Notes: generated by a model not told the origin, from the sequence alone. Numbered from the stretch's first letter, positions 23,585 to 34,550 are shown. The stretch: DNA of 64,000 nucleotides from Euclidia mi (GCA_944739405.2 OX123186.2:14220995-14284994), one strand, 5' to 3'. Numbers and translations: made by a program.

Positions 23585-24165
23585 TTTCAGGAGAACATTT
23601 TTTTTTCCTAAAAATTCATCACTTTTTTCTTTTTGACGTTATAAAAAATAATCTATGAGAAAGGTTCTTACAATTTGCGAATGAAAAAGGTTAAATCATC
23701 AAAATCTATTTAAGTTACATACTTACTAAGTTATATATTTAAATGTAATAAATTCAATAAATTATTAAATTAAATTTCGTATTTCAGGTACTTTTAATTC
23801 TGAGAGTAACAGGATTGTTTATTAGTCAGAATTCAATTGATCTATGATTATAAATGGTTTTTAATACAAAAGAACTACATATATGGGTTTTTACGACAGT
23901 AAATAGTACCATAAACTTACCAAAAGTGAATATACGACCTATACAGTATTCTTAAAGTACATTTTCATGGCGTGTATTAACCAAGAATTGATTTTTACTT
24001 AGACGTAAATCCAAGCTAACTTTAAAACTAAAGAAGATAGATGGGTTTTGATGATTTAAACTTTTTCATTTGCAAATTGTAAGAACCTTTCTCATAAATC
24101 GTTTTTTATAACTTCAAAAACGAAAAGATTATGATTTTTTATATTAAAAAAAATCGTTCTGCTTT
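23585..24165. mobile_element. MITE with long inverted repeats
   Basis: The segment near 23635-23715 is the imperfect reverse complement of 24040-24110. They share GAGAAAGGTTCTTACAATTT and a following block reading AAATCATCAAAA. Weaker matching continues outward on both sides for a further ~50 bases. No coding capacity. It abuts the TTAA element at 24175. Confidence 0.7.
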
Positions 24166-24174
24166 ATGAAACAC

Positions 24175-25156
24175 TTAACCTTCCTATACTCGCGCGTTGG
24201 TCTGTGAGACCGACGAAACACATTTTCGTAATTATCTTTATGCACGAAAATCCTAAGAAGTCGAGTTCTTTGCTAGCTGCCGGATTTGTTGCTAACTTCA
24301 TTTTAGTGCACGCCGCGCGTTTGTGCGAAGGGCACGTGTCGTAGCATTTGGCGCCAATCAGTCCGCGAGACCGACGCGAGTATAGGTGCAACTTTTTGTG
24401 TAAGTATTAATATAATATAATTAGAGCATTTATATATTTTTACAAACTTTGAATACTTTATGACATACGTATAGTAAAATGTATGTACGTTTGTTGCTCT
24501 ATATTACATTTTGACCAATTTTGTTATTCTTTTTAGATTATACTTCATATTAAAATGTATGATGATCGAATCAGATTGCTGCTGGATGAATTAAGTTCTG
24601 GTTCTAGTTATGATGACGAAAATGACAGTGAGGTGGAAGACTATGTGGAGGTACAAGAAGTGACATACTACACCGAGCAAAAGGATAACAATGACGAGAT
24701 GTATGTGATAGAACAACAACGTTACAACTGCGCCAGCTGCAAAAAATACTTTATTTTGGAACATGCTTTAACCGTATGCCCTGATTGTTACGGTGAAAGT
24801 CAAAACTAAGCCAAACATAGATAAATATGTCCTTTGATATGTTGTGTATTACTATTTAGAAGTTTACTTTGTTTTTAAAAAGAAGTACGGATTTTATTTT
24901 TGTTTTCCTAGTACTTAAGAAAAAAAAACTAAAATTTGAAGACTGATTTGTTATAGACTGAAAATCAGTAAAATAATAAATAAATAAAGTATTATTCATA
25001 CTTTTTTGTTTCATTATATCCTAAAATTTGAAATATTATTAATATTTATTGGACTTCATATTAACAAAATATATGGTAGAGCTACGAAATATCGGTCTGT
25101 GACACCGTGCGCGAGTATAGGTGTTACAAAAATTGGCGCGAGTATAGGAAGGTTAA
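24175..25156 (+). mobile_element. Mini piggyBac-type element with coding capacity
   Basis: TTAA at 24175-24178 and 25153-25156 flank perfect 17-bp terminal repeats: CCTTCCTATACTCGCGC at 24179-24195 and its complement at 25136-25152. The GCGAGTATAGG motif is repeated inside both ends (near 24373 and 25110), beside copies of GGTCTGTGAGACCGAC-like palindromic sequence. At under 1 kb it lacks a catalytic transposase core but carries an 84-aa frame. This fits an internally deleted piggyBac-type element. Confidence 0.85.
24555..24809 (+). CDS. 84-aa protein: acidic N-terminus plus Cys/His cluster
   Basis: Residues 1-50 are acidic (DELSSGSSYDDENDSEVEDY), like the N-terminal region of piggyBac transposases. 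Residues 57-80 contain CASCKKYFILEHALTVCPDC, a C-x2-C...H...C-x2-C cluster resembling the C-terminal cysteine-rich domain with which piggyBac transposases bind their ends. The catalytic DDD region between is absent, so it looks like the two ends of a transposase joined by deletion. The ATG at 24555 follows a splice-acceptor-like TTCTTTTTAG. AATAAATAAATAAAG near 24977 could be a polyadenylation signal. The frame is intact. Function is unknown; a repressor or end-binding role is inference only. Confidence 0.6.
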   Translation: MYDDRIRLLLDELSSGSSYDDENDSEVEDYVEVQEVTYYTEQKDNNDEMYVIEQQRYNCASCKKYFILEHALTVCPDCYGESQN

Positions 25157-25520
25157 ATATATAGCCTACACTGTCATAAACTGTAAATCGCTAATCGTTA
25201 CCCTAAATTACACATTTTACTGCGTAGCAAGATATTTAACTTACCTTAATATTTGACTAGCTGACCCGGGCAAGAAGCCGATTTTTTTGAATCTACCAAA
25301 GCTGATATTTTGGGGCTCATATATAATTTAATCAGAAACAATATGGATGTCGATATTGGTATCGTTTTAATTGCTAATAGTGTTACCTGTGTGGAAACTG
25401 GTAGACAGAATATGTAATGCTATTTTGTTATGGTAATTGGCCTTTCATTTGAGATGGTCTCAAGTATTATTTACGGAAGTTTGGCGTACGCATGTCAATA
25501 CGAGCTCCAGTCGTGTAATT
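25157..25520. other. Non-coding DNA with a possible LINE tail
   Basis: ACTAGCTGACCCGGGCAA near 25256 resembles a sequence found at the ends of many insect repeats; a related copy occurs at 63756. The 77-residue frame at 25430 overlaps the 5S-like repeat and is not a gene. Confidence 0.4.
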
Positions 25521-25524
25521 CTTT

Positions 25525-25680
25525 GAAAAATAGCGCTCATAGTGTGACTTTTATTGACATTTGTAATCGGTTGGCAAAGTTAGGCAACACTTGTGCAGTT
25601 CTTGGATGGGTGACTGTGTGTGGCATTTACATCAGAACGCTACCATGTTACCAGGGCACCTAAAACTAGGCCATATTCTC
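25525..25680 (+). repeat. 5S rRNA-derived SINE-like repeat, copy 2 (head)
   Basis: The head TAGCGCTCATAGTGTGAC and the core GGCAAAGTTAGGCAACAC with TTGGATGGGTGACTG match copies 1 and 3. Its tail is found ~270 bases further on, so this copy is interrupted. Confidence 0.65.
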
Positions 25681-25869
25681 GTATTTTATATGACATTGAA
25701 ATAATATTTTGAACGAAATGAGATTCTATTTTGAATTGACTGAGAATCGGTATTCTACTAACCTAGTGTCATTATTATAATTTGAAATAAACAGTTCGTC
25801 GTTGACACATATTTTGACACTTGTTTCAATTTACAATTTCATTCAAATATCAGTTCATTTACGAGAATA
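25674..25869. repeat. Possible short inverted-repeat insert
   Basis: TATTCTCGTA (25674-25683) and its exact complement (25860-25869) bracket ~196 bp of AT-rich DNA inside the 5S-like SINE. The repeats are only 10 bp and the insert does not account for all the extra sequence, so this is tentative. Confidence 0.35.
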
Positions 25870-25944
25870 CCATTTGTGACGTAATTATGACACTGACATT
25901 ATATCGAAACTGTATTTGAACAAATTTATTTAGGAGAATTGGGT

Positions 25945-26050
25945 CCTAGGTCTCGATTCTTGTCTCAGTACAAGAATCGATAGGCTATGTCGGAGGTCTT
26001 TGGGCGGTCTGATAACTCCAACACCAGTGTTGGCCAGACCTTCATACCAG
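25945..26050 (+). repeat. 5S rRNA-derived SINE-like repeat, copy 2 (tail)
   Basis: This contains CAAGAATCGATAGGCTATG and TTTGGGCGGTCTGATAACT followed by AACACCAGTGTTGGCC, matching the tails of the other two copies. A local hairpin (TCGATTCTTGT at 25953-25963 with 25970-25980) sits at its left edge. Confidence 0.6.
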
Positions 26051-26395
26051 AATAATAATATTAAGAAGTGATGAAATAGTTAACAGCCCACCTTAATGGT
26101 TGCTGTTCCTTCTTTATACTGAGTTTGGTATATCACTTCTAATTATCATCTTAATAGTTGTAGTTGATGAATCTACCTAAACCTGCGAAATTTGTTTCCT
26201 AACTTTCCTATAGAGCACATAATTTTTCCTCGAGCTGCTTTGAAATGATGGAATACTTAGGCTTTTTTACATTGTCGGTTTGTATTTTAAAACTTTTATA
26301 TTTATTGCTTCAGCAGACAACGATTTCGAATCAGCAATGATTAAACTGTCAGTCAAACTGCACATGTAATTTAACTGACGACTTGCGACACATAG
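26051..26395. other. Flank of the BEL/Pao element
   Basis: AT-rich DNA with no feature recognised. Its last bases (CATAG) may be one copy of the target duplication. Confidence 0.4.
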
Positions 26396-27017
26396 TGTTT
26401 GAAATAGAATTAGTTTTTATTATAAGTCAAATCGATTATATCGATTAAGTAACATTTTGTTTAGTCTATTGAAAATTTCTGACAATAGTCACACTGAACT
26501 GTCACTTCCTTCCCGCCTTGAAAAATTACCACGTTGTCGTCTCATACGTAAAATATCGCCTTTTGAATTAACGCGAATTGAATTAACTTGTATAAAACTA
26601 AATTGAGTAAACCGTCTTGAATGCTGATCTAGTGCTGGCAACGATAAATTGTGATAAAAGACATTGTGAACTATTGATTGACATTTGCGAAAATTGTGAA
26701 TCCGGTATCGACGTCCACGTGCCAACGTGTCTTGAAAACGTCGCGTTTGCAGCTTATTAGCTAAGTATAAGATACTTCATTCATTTATTTTGGCCAGTAT
26801 ACTTTTATGAATGTGTCTAATTTAGCTCAAGCCTGACATCAGTAAAGATATCGGGTAAGTGAAATATAATATTGATAGTTGTAATTTGGATTTCAATTCA
26901 TCACTGTGCAACGCAGTGCATTGTGTCTGGATCCATGTCTATCGTGGTCAGGTAGATGTATTACATCTTCCACTGCGCACCCTGAAAATACCTGCCTGCC
27001 TACGGTACTTCTAGACA
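26396..27017 (+). repeat. 5' LTR of the BEL/Pao element
   Basis: 622 bp, TG...CA ends. By eye it differs from the 3' LTR by about six substitutions and two indels (3 and 4 bases), close to 1% divergence. The two indels account exactly for the length difference. Confidence 0.93.
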
Positions 27018-27726
27018 TAACTTTTGATAGCAAGAGCGTGGTTAACTGTGCCTATATTGTAAACTTGTATCTGAGCTAAGCATCTCATTTGTTAACAGGT
27101 TAACAGTGTTGTAGTGATGTTAGGTCAGGTTTGCCTAAATACATGACAGTTATTTGTATTGGTTGACCTACTTAATTTGAACCACATTGTCATCTAAATA
27201 ACCTCAATCAGTAATTGTTGATTTGTATTGTTGAAATGTAACTTAAATTTTTTGTTGCATTAATAAGTCAGTTTGTTTGGATACATAACAGCTGTATGTA
27301 TCAATAAATTTAGTAAATTTAGTTTATCTCATAATTATATTAAGTTTGAATCATTACTTATAACAACCAAACTTTTGATAAACCTTTGTTTGTTATAATA
27401 TATAGATAATATTGCTAGGTAACACATATTCTGTGCTTACTTACTATTGTATACCCAAATAACACAGCCAGTCTGTCTGTTGCAAATAATTCATTAATTA
27501 ATTTGAAGTTCAACTTTTTATTTGTTATAAGTTACAACTTTTGATAACTTTTGTGTTTGTTTCAATATATTGAAACTATTAATTTTGTTGGACAGTAGAT
27601 ACCTGTCACTTGCCTGCACTTGCAGTAAACAGGCTAATACTTTGTTGGTTTTAAAGAATTAAGAAGAATTAAGTTTTGATTGTTAATTTTATTTAACGCT
27701 TGTCCGGGCTCTTTTGAATTTTTATT
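27018..27726 (+). promoter_or_regulatory. BEL/Pao leader between 5' LTR and gag
   Basis: About 700 bases of AT-rich leader. No tRNA primer-binding site starting with TGG is obvious directly after the LTR, so I do not assign one. Packaging signals would be expected here. Confidence 0.6.
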
Positions 27727-29331
27727 ATGTCAGCTATCAAGGACTTGCGTGCGGCTGCTGGTGCTATTGCATCAGATTTGCGCTGGTTTGCCTCGGCCAG
27801 TGCTTTAGTGAACCGGCCTGATCGCCAGCAGGCCTTACTACAAAGGTACGAGCGGATCGATGATCGCCTGGCAAGTGTGGAACAGCAGTTCCGCATTTTC
27901 AGCGCTTGCTGTCTCGAAGTGTCAGTCACTGATTTCACTGCTGACCAGCGAAATAAGGTCAGCGAAGACTATGCCCAGGTCTTAGACCTGTATGATGCTG
28001 TCTCCAATACTGCGAGACAACTAGTTGCCGATTGGGAAGGGCAACCCGGCCTGAAGCAGGAGCTTCCTAGGTCAGCACCGGGGCTGGTGAGTAGGCTCCC
28101 TACTTTGGACTTCCCCCATTTTGATGGCTGCCTAGGAAGCTACCTGGGCTTCATTAATTTGTTCGACAGCCTGGTCAATGACAGGGCTGACCTTCGGCCA
28201 GCACAAAAATTGGCATATTTAATGTCGGTTCTGGATGGGGAGGCTAAGGACCTCATCCAGCATCTGCCCGTGTCTGACGAGGCGTACCAGACGGCTCGGG
28301 ACCTAATCACCCGTAGGTACCATAATAAGCGTGGCCTCGCCGACACGCACATCGAGCAGATTTTGGGTTTGCCGACGCTCACCCGGGTCTCTGGGTTGCG
28401 CACCCAACTGTTGAACCCGCTTTTGGTGGCCATCAACGCACTTAAGCGCCTTGACCTGCCCGTGGACCAATGGTCCTATCTATTGGTGCACATTGTACTG
28501 AAAAAGCTGCCTGCCGACCTGAGGTCGCGTTTGGAACAGCGCTTTGGTGGGTATAGCGCGACCCATCTGCCCCCCTTTGCTGACCTGGAGAGGTTCCTGG
28601 AGGATAAGTGCCGGGTCTTGGACAACTCCGGTGGTGACACGCCGGCTAAGACGCAGCCGCCCAAGGTCAAGGAGCAGGCTCGCGGCCACACCTGAGCCAA
28701 TGTTGACCAGCGCCCTCCTCGCTTTGCGGTCACGCAGAGCCCAGCGGAGTGCTCCTACTGCAAGGTCACGGGGCACAGAACGGCCAGTTGTAATATATTA
28801 TATATTTATATATTCTTGGACCTTCATGTCGCCTCTCGTAGGCGCATCGCGAATGCCCGCCGCCTTTGCTTCTCTTGTTTGGGGTCCCACTACCAGCGAG
28901 ACTAGCCAAATTCTCGCCCCTGTCCTCACTGTGGAGGACAGCATTTGGACATTCTCTGTATGAATGCCAGAGAGGTTAGCCGCTTGTCCAACCAGCCGAC
29001 GCCACGCACGGGCGGGTGTTTTGAAGGTGGCAGCCGAGGCTCACCGGCGCGTAGCCGAGAGTCGCTTCGCTCAATTGATCGCCACTCGCCCCGCTTGGAG
29101 AACCGTAGCGTGCGCACGCCTCCTATCTCTCGCGCACCTGAATGTGCTGTTCGGCGTCACCAGCACCATGAATGCTGCCCCAGGTATTCCCCTCCTTTGG
29201 CGGAGCGTCCCCGCCTTGACTCGCGCCCACCTCGTTTTGGGCGGGTGCGTCATTATGACCCCCCACAGATGGCGCCCGGATCAAGTCATCGCGCCTTTGA
29301 GGACTTCAAGCCGCACCCTCGTTTTGACTAG
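27727..29331 (+). pseudogene. BEL/Pao gag with in-frame stops
   Basis: The ATG at 27727 begins a 322-codon stretch: a helical N-terminal region (SAIKDLRAAAGAIASDL) and the capsid-like part (LPTLDFPHFDGC, KLAYLMSVLDGEAKDLI). TGA 28693-28695 interrupts it. The same frame then carries a CCHC knuckle (CSYCKVTGHRTASC) and a second one (CFSCLGSHYQRD) whose last Cys position is a TAG at 28903-28905. An Arg/Pro-rich tail ends at TAG 29329-29331. Gag would package the RNA. As it stands only the capsid part could be made. Confidence 0.88.
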
Positions 29332-29397
29332 CCTGGTCCTGGCCAACGGTCGCCGCCCAGGCAACAATAGGTCATTGACCCCTGCCCTATAACGCCA

Positions 29398-29760
29398 ACC
29401 TCCCCCATTGAGACCGTTATCCTACCAACGGTTGCTGTTCGGGTCTGGGGACCCACGGGGACCTCTGTTGTTATCCGTGCTATATTGGACACAGGTTCAC
29501 AAGGTTGCATTGTTTCCACTTATTTGGTAGAGCAGGTTAAATTAAATATGGGCTCTTTTCCAAATTGTATACGGGGCATAGGGGACGTAGCCTCTAATGT
29601 TGAAGGGCAAGTTAAGGTTTTGTTTGGCCCTGTTGAATCTTACCTCGGCTATTGTGTTGAAGAATATTTTGGGTATGCACCCACAGAAGCAGCTACCTGC
29701 TGCTGTGGTGAATTTGACATCGGGATTGGAACTGGCAGACCCCAAATTTGACACACCGGG
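29398..29760 (+). pseudogene. BEL/Pao aspartic protease
   Basis: ILDTGSQGCIVS holds the retropepsin DTGS active site and lies in the gag frame. Stops at 29329-29331 and TAG 29368-29370 separate it from gag. Near 29660 the reading moves by one base to the frame that continues LPAAVVNLTSGLELADP and IDLLIGSDVLGG, the second half of the domain. A one-nucleotide indel (or loss of two) explains this. Confidence 0.85.
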
Positions 29761-30445
29761 ACAAATCGATTTGTTGATTGGCTCTGATGTCCTAGGTGGA
29801 ATTTTGATTGGTGGGAAACGGGTCTTGGTGCCAAATGGTTTGACTGCCATCCCGACCATATTTGGATTTGCTTTGATGGGACCAGTACCTAGGGACCCCC
29901 CTCCACCTGAACTTGATAATTTGTTGGCTGTAGGCTCTGCTCTCTCTGATGCTGTTCAGAGGTTTTGGGAAGTAGAGGAGCCCCCTCAAGCTGCCCGTTT
30001 GAATCCAGAACATGAGGAGTGCGAGCTGTTCTTCCAGAACAACACTGGTCGACTCCGTTCTGGTCGGCTCAGTACGAAGCTGCCTTTTCTGTCTGTTCGG
30101 CCTCCGCTTGGTGAGTCACGACCTTTAGCCGAAAAGAGATTGTTGGCTATGGAGCGTCGCATGGGTCGTGATCCGGAGCTCAGACAGAAGTACATTGAGT
30201 TCATGAGAGAATATGAACAGTTGGGACACATGTCCGTGACAAACGCAAATTTGGATTGGCGTTCGGTGGAGCATTACTTTCTCCTGCATCATGCGGTATT
30301 GAAGCCATTAACTGGCAAGCTGCGCACAGTGTTTGATGGTTCTGCGCAGACTTCTACGGGCGTATCTTTGAACCAGTGCTTGCATTCTGGTCCCAAGTTG
30401 GTCAAGGACCATTGTGACGTCATCAACAGCTTCCGACGACATCAG
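29661..30445 (+). pseudogene. BEL/Pao pol: end of protease and start of RT
   Basis: After the protease, the connection contains ELFFQNNTGR and KRLLAMERRMGRDPEL, and the RT fingers read HHAVLKPLTGKLRTVFDGSA, the conserved BEL/Pao entry to RT. Shortly after HSGPKLVKDHCDVINSFRRHQ the expected palm (motif A Asp through motif B) is missing. The following bases belong to the region just before the catalytic YxDD, in another frame. This is an internal deletion, so the RT cannot work. Confidence 0.85.
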
Positions 30446-33057
30446 GTTGCGAAGGCTTACGTTTCCCACGAGCCTCCGCCATCTTGAAAGACTATATTTA
30501 CGTAGATAACATTTGCTCAGGCGCCTCCACAGCGGACGAGGCGATCCTCCTGCGGTACGAATTGATAGGTATTTTGGCCTCTGCTGGTTATGAATTGCGC
30601 AAATGGATTTCCAACTCACCAGCGCTTTTGGAAGGCTTGCCAGAGGATCATCAGCAGGATCCACATTTGTTTGAGATTGTTGACAACCCCGCTATGATGG
30701 CTGTTCTCGGCGTCCAGTACAGACCAGTCCAAGACATCTTTACGTACAACGTAGACTTGAAATTGTCTTGTTCTTGGACTAAACGTCTCGTGTTGTCTAC
30801 TGTCGCCAGAACCTTTGATCCGAACGGTTGGATTTGTCCTATCATATTTTGGGCAAAATGCTTCTTGCAAAAGCTTTGGACAGCAGGATTGACCTGGGAC
30901 GAATCTCTACACGGTACTCTTGTTGAGGAATGGACCTCTTTTGTATCCTCGCTTCCTGCCGTCAACGAGATCTCCTTGCCTCGTCCCATCCTTCCTCCCA
31001 GGAAGTACAAGGCTACCCTTCACGGGTTTTGTGATGCCTCGGAACGTGGTCACGCGGCCGTGGTGTACTTGCGCACAGTCAGTGCCTCAGGTCAGGTGAG
31101 AGTTTCCCTGATCATGGCGAAGAGCAAGGTTGCACCCCTTCGGACATCTCTGACCATTCCGAAATTGGAGCTCTCGGGCGCAGCACTACTTGTACGCTTA
31201 TTGAACCACGTGTCCAGTACTTTGGGCAAAAGCATTTGTATTAACGGGACCTACGCCTGGACAGACAGCCAAATTGTTCTTTGTTGGTTGAAGTCTTCTG
31301 TCCACACCTTGGAGATATTTGTCGCTAATCGCGTCTCCCAAATCCAAAAATCTGAAGTCAGGCTTGTTTGGAGACACGTGCCAGGTGAGCTCAAGCCCGC
31401 TGATTGTGCCTCGCGCGGATGCTTGACGCCTAGTTTGATAGGTCATTCGCTGTGGTGGGGTCCGGAATGGTTGAGTCGACCAGAAATTGATTGGCCTCGA
31501 ACGCCAGTTTTGAATACTTCTAATTTGCCGGGTCTACGAACACTCGCTCTTGAGAAGGTAGAATGCGCCTTCGACCCCGATTTTTTGTTGAATCGTTACA
31601 GCTCCCTCGACAAGTTGTTAGGTGTCACTGCTTGGATAAAGCGTTTTGTTTTTAATTTTAGGCACCCACAACAGAAACGTCTGACACCGTTACTCTTACC
31701 ACAGGAACGACAGGAGTCTCTCACCTTTTGGGTTCGTTCTGTGCAATTGGCGCATTTTGAAAAGGAGATTGCTATCCTTAAATCAGGGAGATCGAAATTG
31801 TCGGGAGCTGTCTCTAAATTGAACCCCTTTTTGGACGAAACGGGTCTCTTGCGCGTTGGAGGGCGTCTCAAGAACGCCAACCTCCCTTACGGAGCACGTC
31901 ACCCCCTGTTGTTACCTAAGCACGGTCATTTGGTGCGTTTGTTGGTAACTGACCGTCACCTTAAAAATTCGCATGCTGGTTGTAATGCGCTCTTGGCCAT
32001 TTTGCAACGCGAATTTTGGATCTTGTCTGCCCGAAGAATTATTCGGAGTGTAGTCTTTCGCTGCATTCCTTGCTATAAGCTCAAGGCTTCTACCATGCAG
32101 CCCTTGATGGGGGACTTACCGGCAGATCGCGTAACTGAAAGCAGGACGTTTGACGGTGTTGGCACGGACTTCGCTGGTCCCTTCTTGGTGAAAACGTCGA
32201 CACTTCGAAACAGCAAGACTGTTAAGGCCTACTTGTGCGTTTTTGTTTGTCTTTCCACAAAGGCCGTTCATTTGGAACTGGTCTCCTCGCTTACGACCGA
32301 GGCGTTTGTAGCCACATTTGACAGTCTTGTATCCCGCAGAGGGCTGCCTACCTTGATCCGTTCTGATTGCGGCACTAACTTCAAGGGCACCTATAATTAT
32401 TTGAATGACGTTGTTAATTTCCTTGAAACCAACAAAGCTGATATAGGTGATAAGCTTGCCCGACGTGGGATAAATTGGTTGTTTTCCCCATCAAATTGTC
32501 CACACTGGGGTGGTATTTTTGAGGCCGCTGTAAAATCGGCCAAAACACACTTGCGCAGGACAACCGGTGAGTCTGTCCTTACATTTGAGGAACTCGCAAC
32601 TGTGTTTTGTAAGATTGAGGCCGTTTTGAACTCTCGGCCATTGTGCCCGATCTCCTCAGATCCGAATGATTTGGAGGCCCTTACGCCGGGCCATTTTTTG
32701 ATTGGTCGCCCACTTGTCGCCTTGCCTGAGTACCCCTATATTGATACGAGACCTGGTCGTCTCTCGCGTTTTGAATTGGTACGCCAGATTACTCAGAGCT
32801 TTTGGAAACGCTGGAATTTGGAATTTTTGCACATACTCCAGCAACGCGTTAAGTGGACTGACAAGACCGATCCACCCAAGATTGGTGACCTCGTTTTGAT
32901 CAAGGAGGCTAACCTTCCGCCACTCAGATGGCGCAGGGGGCGCATCCTTCGTTTGGTAACTGGGGCTGATGGAGTTCCCCGATTTGCTGAGGTCTTGGTG
33001 GACGGTTCGATTCTGAGGAGAGCGGTTGCAACATTGTCACGTCTACCAACCGATTAG
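30446..33057 (+). pseudogene. BEL/Pao pol: RT end, RNase H, integrase, DUF5641
   Basis: The frame resumes with FPRASAILKDYIYVDN, where the catalytic motif reads YVDN rather than YVDD. RNase H follows (HGFCDASERGHAAVVYL, KLELSGAALL, AWTDSQIVLCWL). Integrase has its zinc site (HLKNSHAGCNALL and RCIPCYKL) and DDE residues in GVGTDFAGPF, IRSDCGTNFKG and GIFEAAVKSAK. The end has GDLVLIKEANLPPLRWRRG, the DUF5641 domain. From 30484 to the TAG at 33055-33057 this frame is fully open, so RNase H and integrase look intact even though the RT is deleted. Confidence 0.92.
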
Positions 33058-33074
33058 CGGACCGGTAGGCTGGT

Positions 33075-33088
33075 CCGTGGCGGGTGGA
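33075..33088 (+). promoter_or_regulatory. Probable polypurine tract
   Basis: GTCCGTGGCGGGTGGA sits directly before the 3' LTR, as the plus-strand primer should. It is G-rich but not a pure purine run, so the call is positional. Confidence 0.5.
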
Positions 33089-33717
33089 TGTTTCAAATAT
33101 AATTAGTTTTTATTATAAGTCAAATCGATTATATCGATTAAGTAACATTTTGTTTAGTCTATTGAAAATTTCTGACAATGGTCACACTGAACTGTCACTT
33201 CCTTCCCGCCTTGAAAAATTACCACGTTGTCGTCTCGTACGTAAAATATCGCCTTTTGAATTAACGCGAATTGAATTAACTTGTATAATTGAACTAAATT
33301 GAGTAAACCGTCTTGAATGCCTCCTGATCTAGTGCTGGCAACGGTAAATTGTGATAAAAGACATTGTGAACTATTGATTGACATTTGCGAAAATTGTGAA
33401 TCCGGTATCGACGTCCACGTGCCAACGTGTCTTGAAAACGTCGCGTTTGCAGCTTATTAGCTAAGTATAAGATACTTCATTCATTTATTTTGGCCAGTAT
33501 ACTTTTATGAATGTGTCTAATTTAGCTCAAGCCTGACATCAGTAAAGATATCGGGTAAGTGAAATATAATATTGATAGTTGTAATTTGGATTTCAATTCA
33601 TCACTGTGCAACGCAGTGCATTGTGTCTGGATCCTTGTCTATCGTGGTCAGGTAGATGTATTACATCTTCCACTGCGCACCCTGAAAATACCTGCCTGCC
33701 TACGGTACTTCTAGACA
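33089..33717 (+). repeat. 3' LTR of the BEL/Pao element
   Basis: 629 bp, TG...CA ends, nearly identical to the 5' LTR. Short frames inside it are mirrored in the 5' LTR and are not genes. Confidence 0.93.
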
Positions 33718-34159
33718 CATTGTATATTAAACAGTAAAGATTTATCCCTTTTTTGTTCGATATATGTATATGTGGATATGTGTAATTCATTTATAAAATA
33801 TAGTTGTTCAAATTACTCATGTTAATAGAACAAGACACGAACAGCAAAGCTATAAATTTTTATTTTACGGATAAAGGATAAAAAACATTGAGGTCTGAAT
33901 TAATATTTGGTGCAATGAAGATATTTAAATGACGGAATTGGTTTCAGAGTAGAAGCGAGGTCACACTTATACCGATGCACCTTACGCAGACAGTTTAATA
34001 ATATGAAGTTCAGGAACTAAAATATTGTTTAGGCTATATAGGTAATTATGTATAACGCTTAGTATAATAGCCCATTGCGTCTAGCTAATGGATATTGAAT
34101 ATTCACTCCTGGATTCAGATTTAGTCGAACACACTCGACCATAACTATGATTGTAGGTT
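33718..34159. other. Non-coding flank
   Basis: AT-rich DNA; nothing recognised. Confidence 0.4.
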
Positions 34160-34550
34160 TAAGTGTTAAACCTACACTACTGCCTCTGTGGTCCTGCGGT
34201 AGTGTAAGCGACTGCGGATCATGAGGTCTCGGGTTCGATTCCCGGGTCGAACAAAAAGTGATATTGGGTTTTTCTGTTAGGACTTATCCAATAGAAGTTC
34301 GGAGTCAGGGAGTTGGCGGTATCACGCCCCCGTGCCTCGGCAAGCACGTTAAGCCGTTGGTCCTGAGCCAAATCTCTATCCGGTCGTGTCGCATCAGATG
34401 AGGGAACTGATAGTGCACTTGTGTACGCGCACACACTTGTGCACTATAATATGTCCCGCGCAGATGGCAAGTCTCTTATATAGACAAGCCACCGTGGCCG
34501 AAATCAGTCAGGAGGAAATTATTATTATTATAACATTATAAGTGTTAAAC
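34160..34550 (+). repeat. tRNA-derived SINE with 12-bp target duplications
   Basis: Identical TAAGTGTTAAAC copies at 34160-34171 and 34539-34550 flank the SINE. The head has CCTGCGGTAGTGTAAGCG (box A) and GGGTTCGATTCCCGGG (box B). The body includes CCGTGCCTCGGCAAGCACG and ACTTGTGCACTATAATATG, typical of an abundant lepidopteran SINE. It ends in an ATT repeat, so it was presumably moved by a LINE with that tail. Confidence 0.88.

Larger units (their letters stand above)
26396..33717 (+). mobile_element. BEL/Pao LTR retrotransposon, complete but defective
   Basis: Two LTRs (622 and 629 bp) begin TGTTT and end TAGACA. They flank a gag-pol region in the order gag, protease, RT, RNase H, integrase and a DUF5641-like end. 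The order with no chromodomain, the single gag-pol frame and the integrase/DUF5641 tail identify BEL/Pao. Flanks CATAG and CATTG are a possible 5-bp target duplication with one mismatch. There is no envelope gene. Confidence 0.93.

Noticed and set aside
33084..33384. Small ORFs at the pol/LTR border
   Set aside because: They lie inside the 3' LTR and are mirrored in the 5' LTR.
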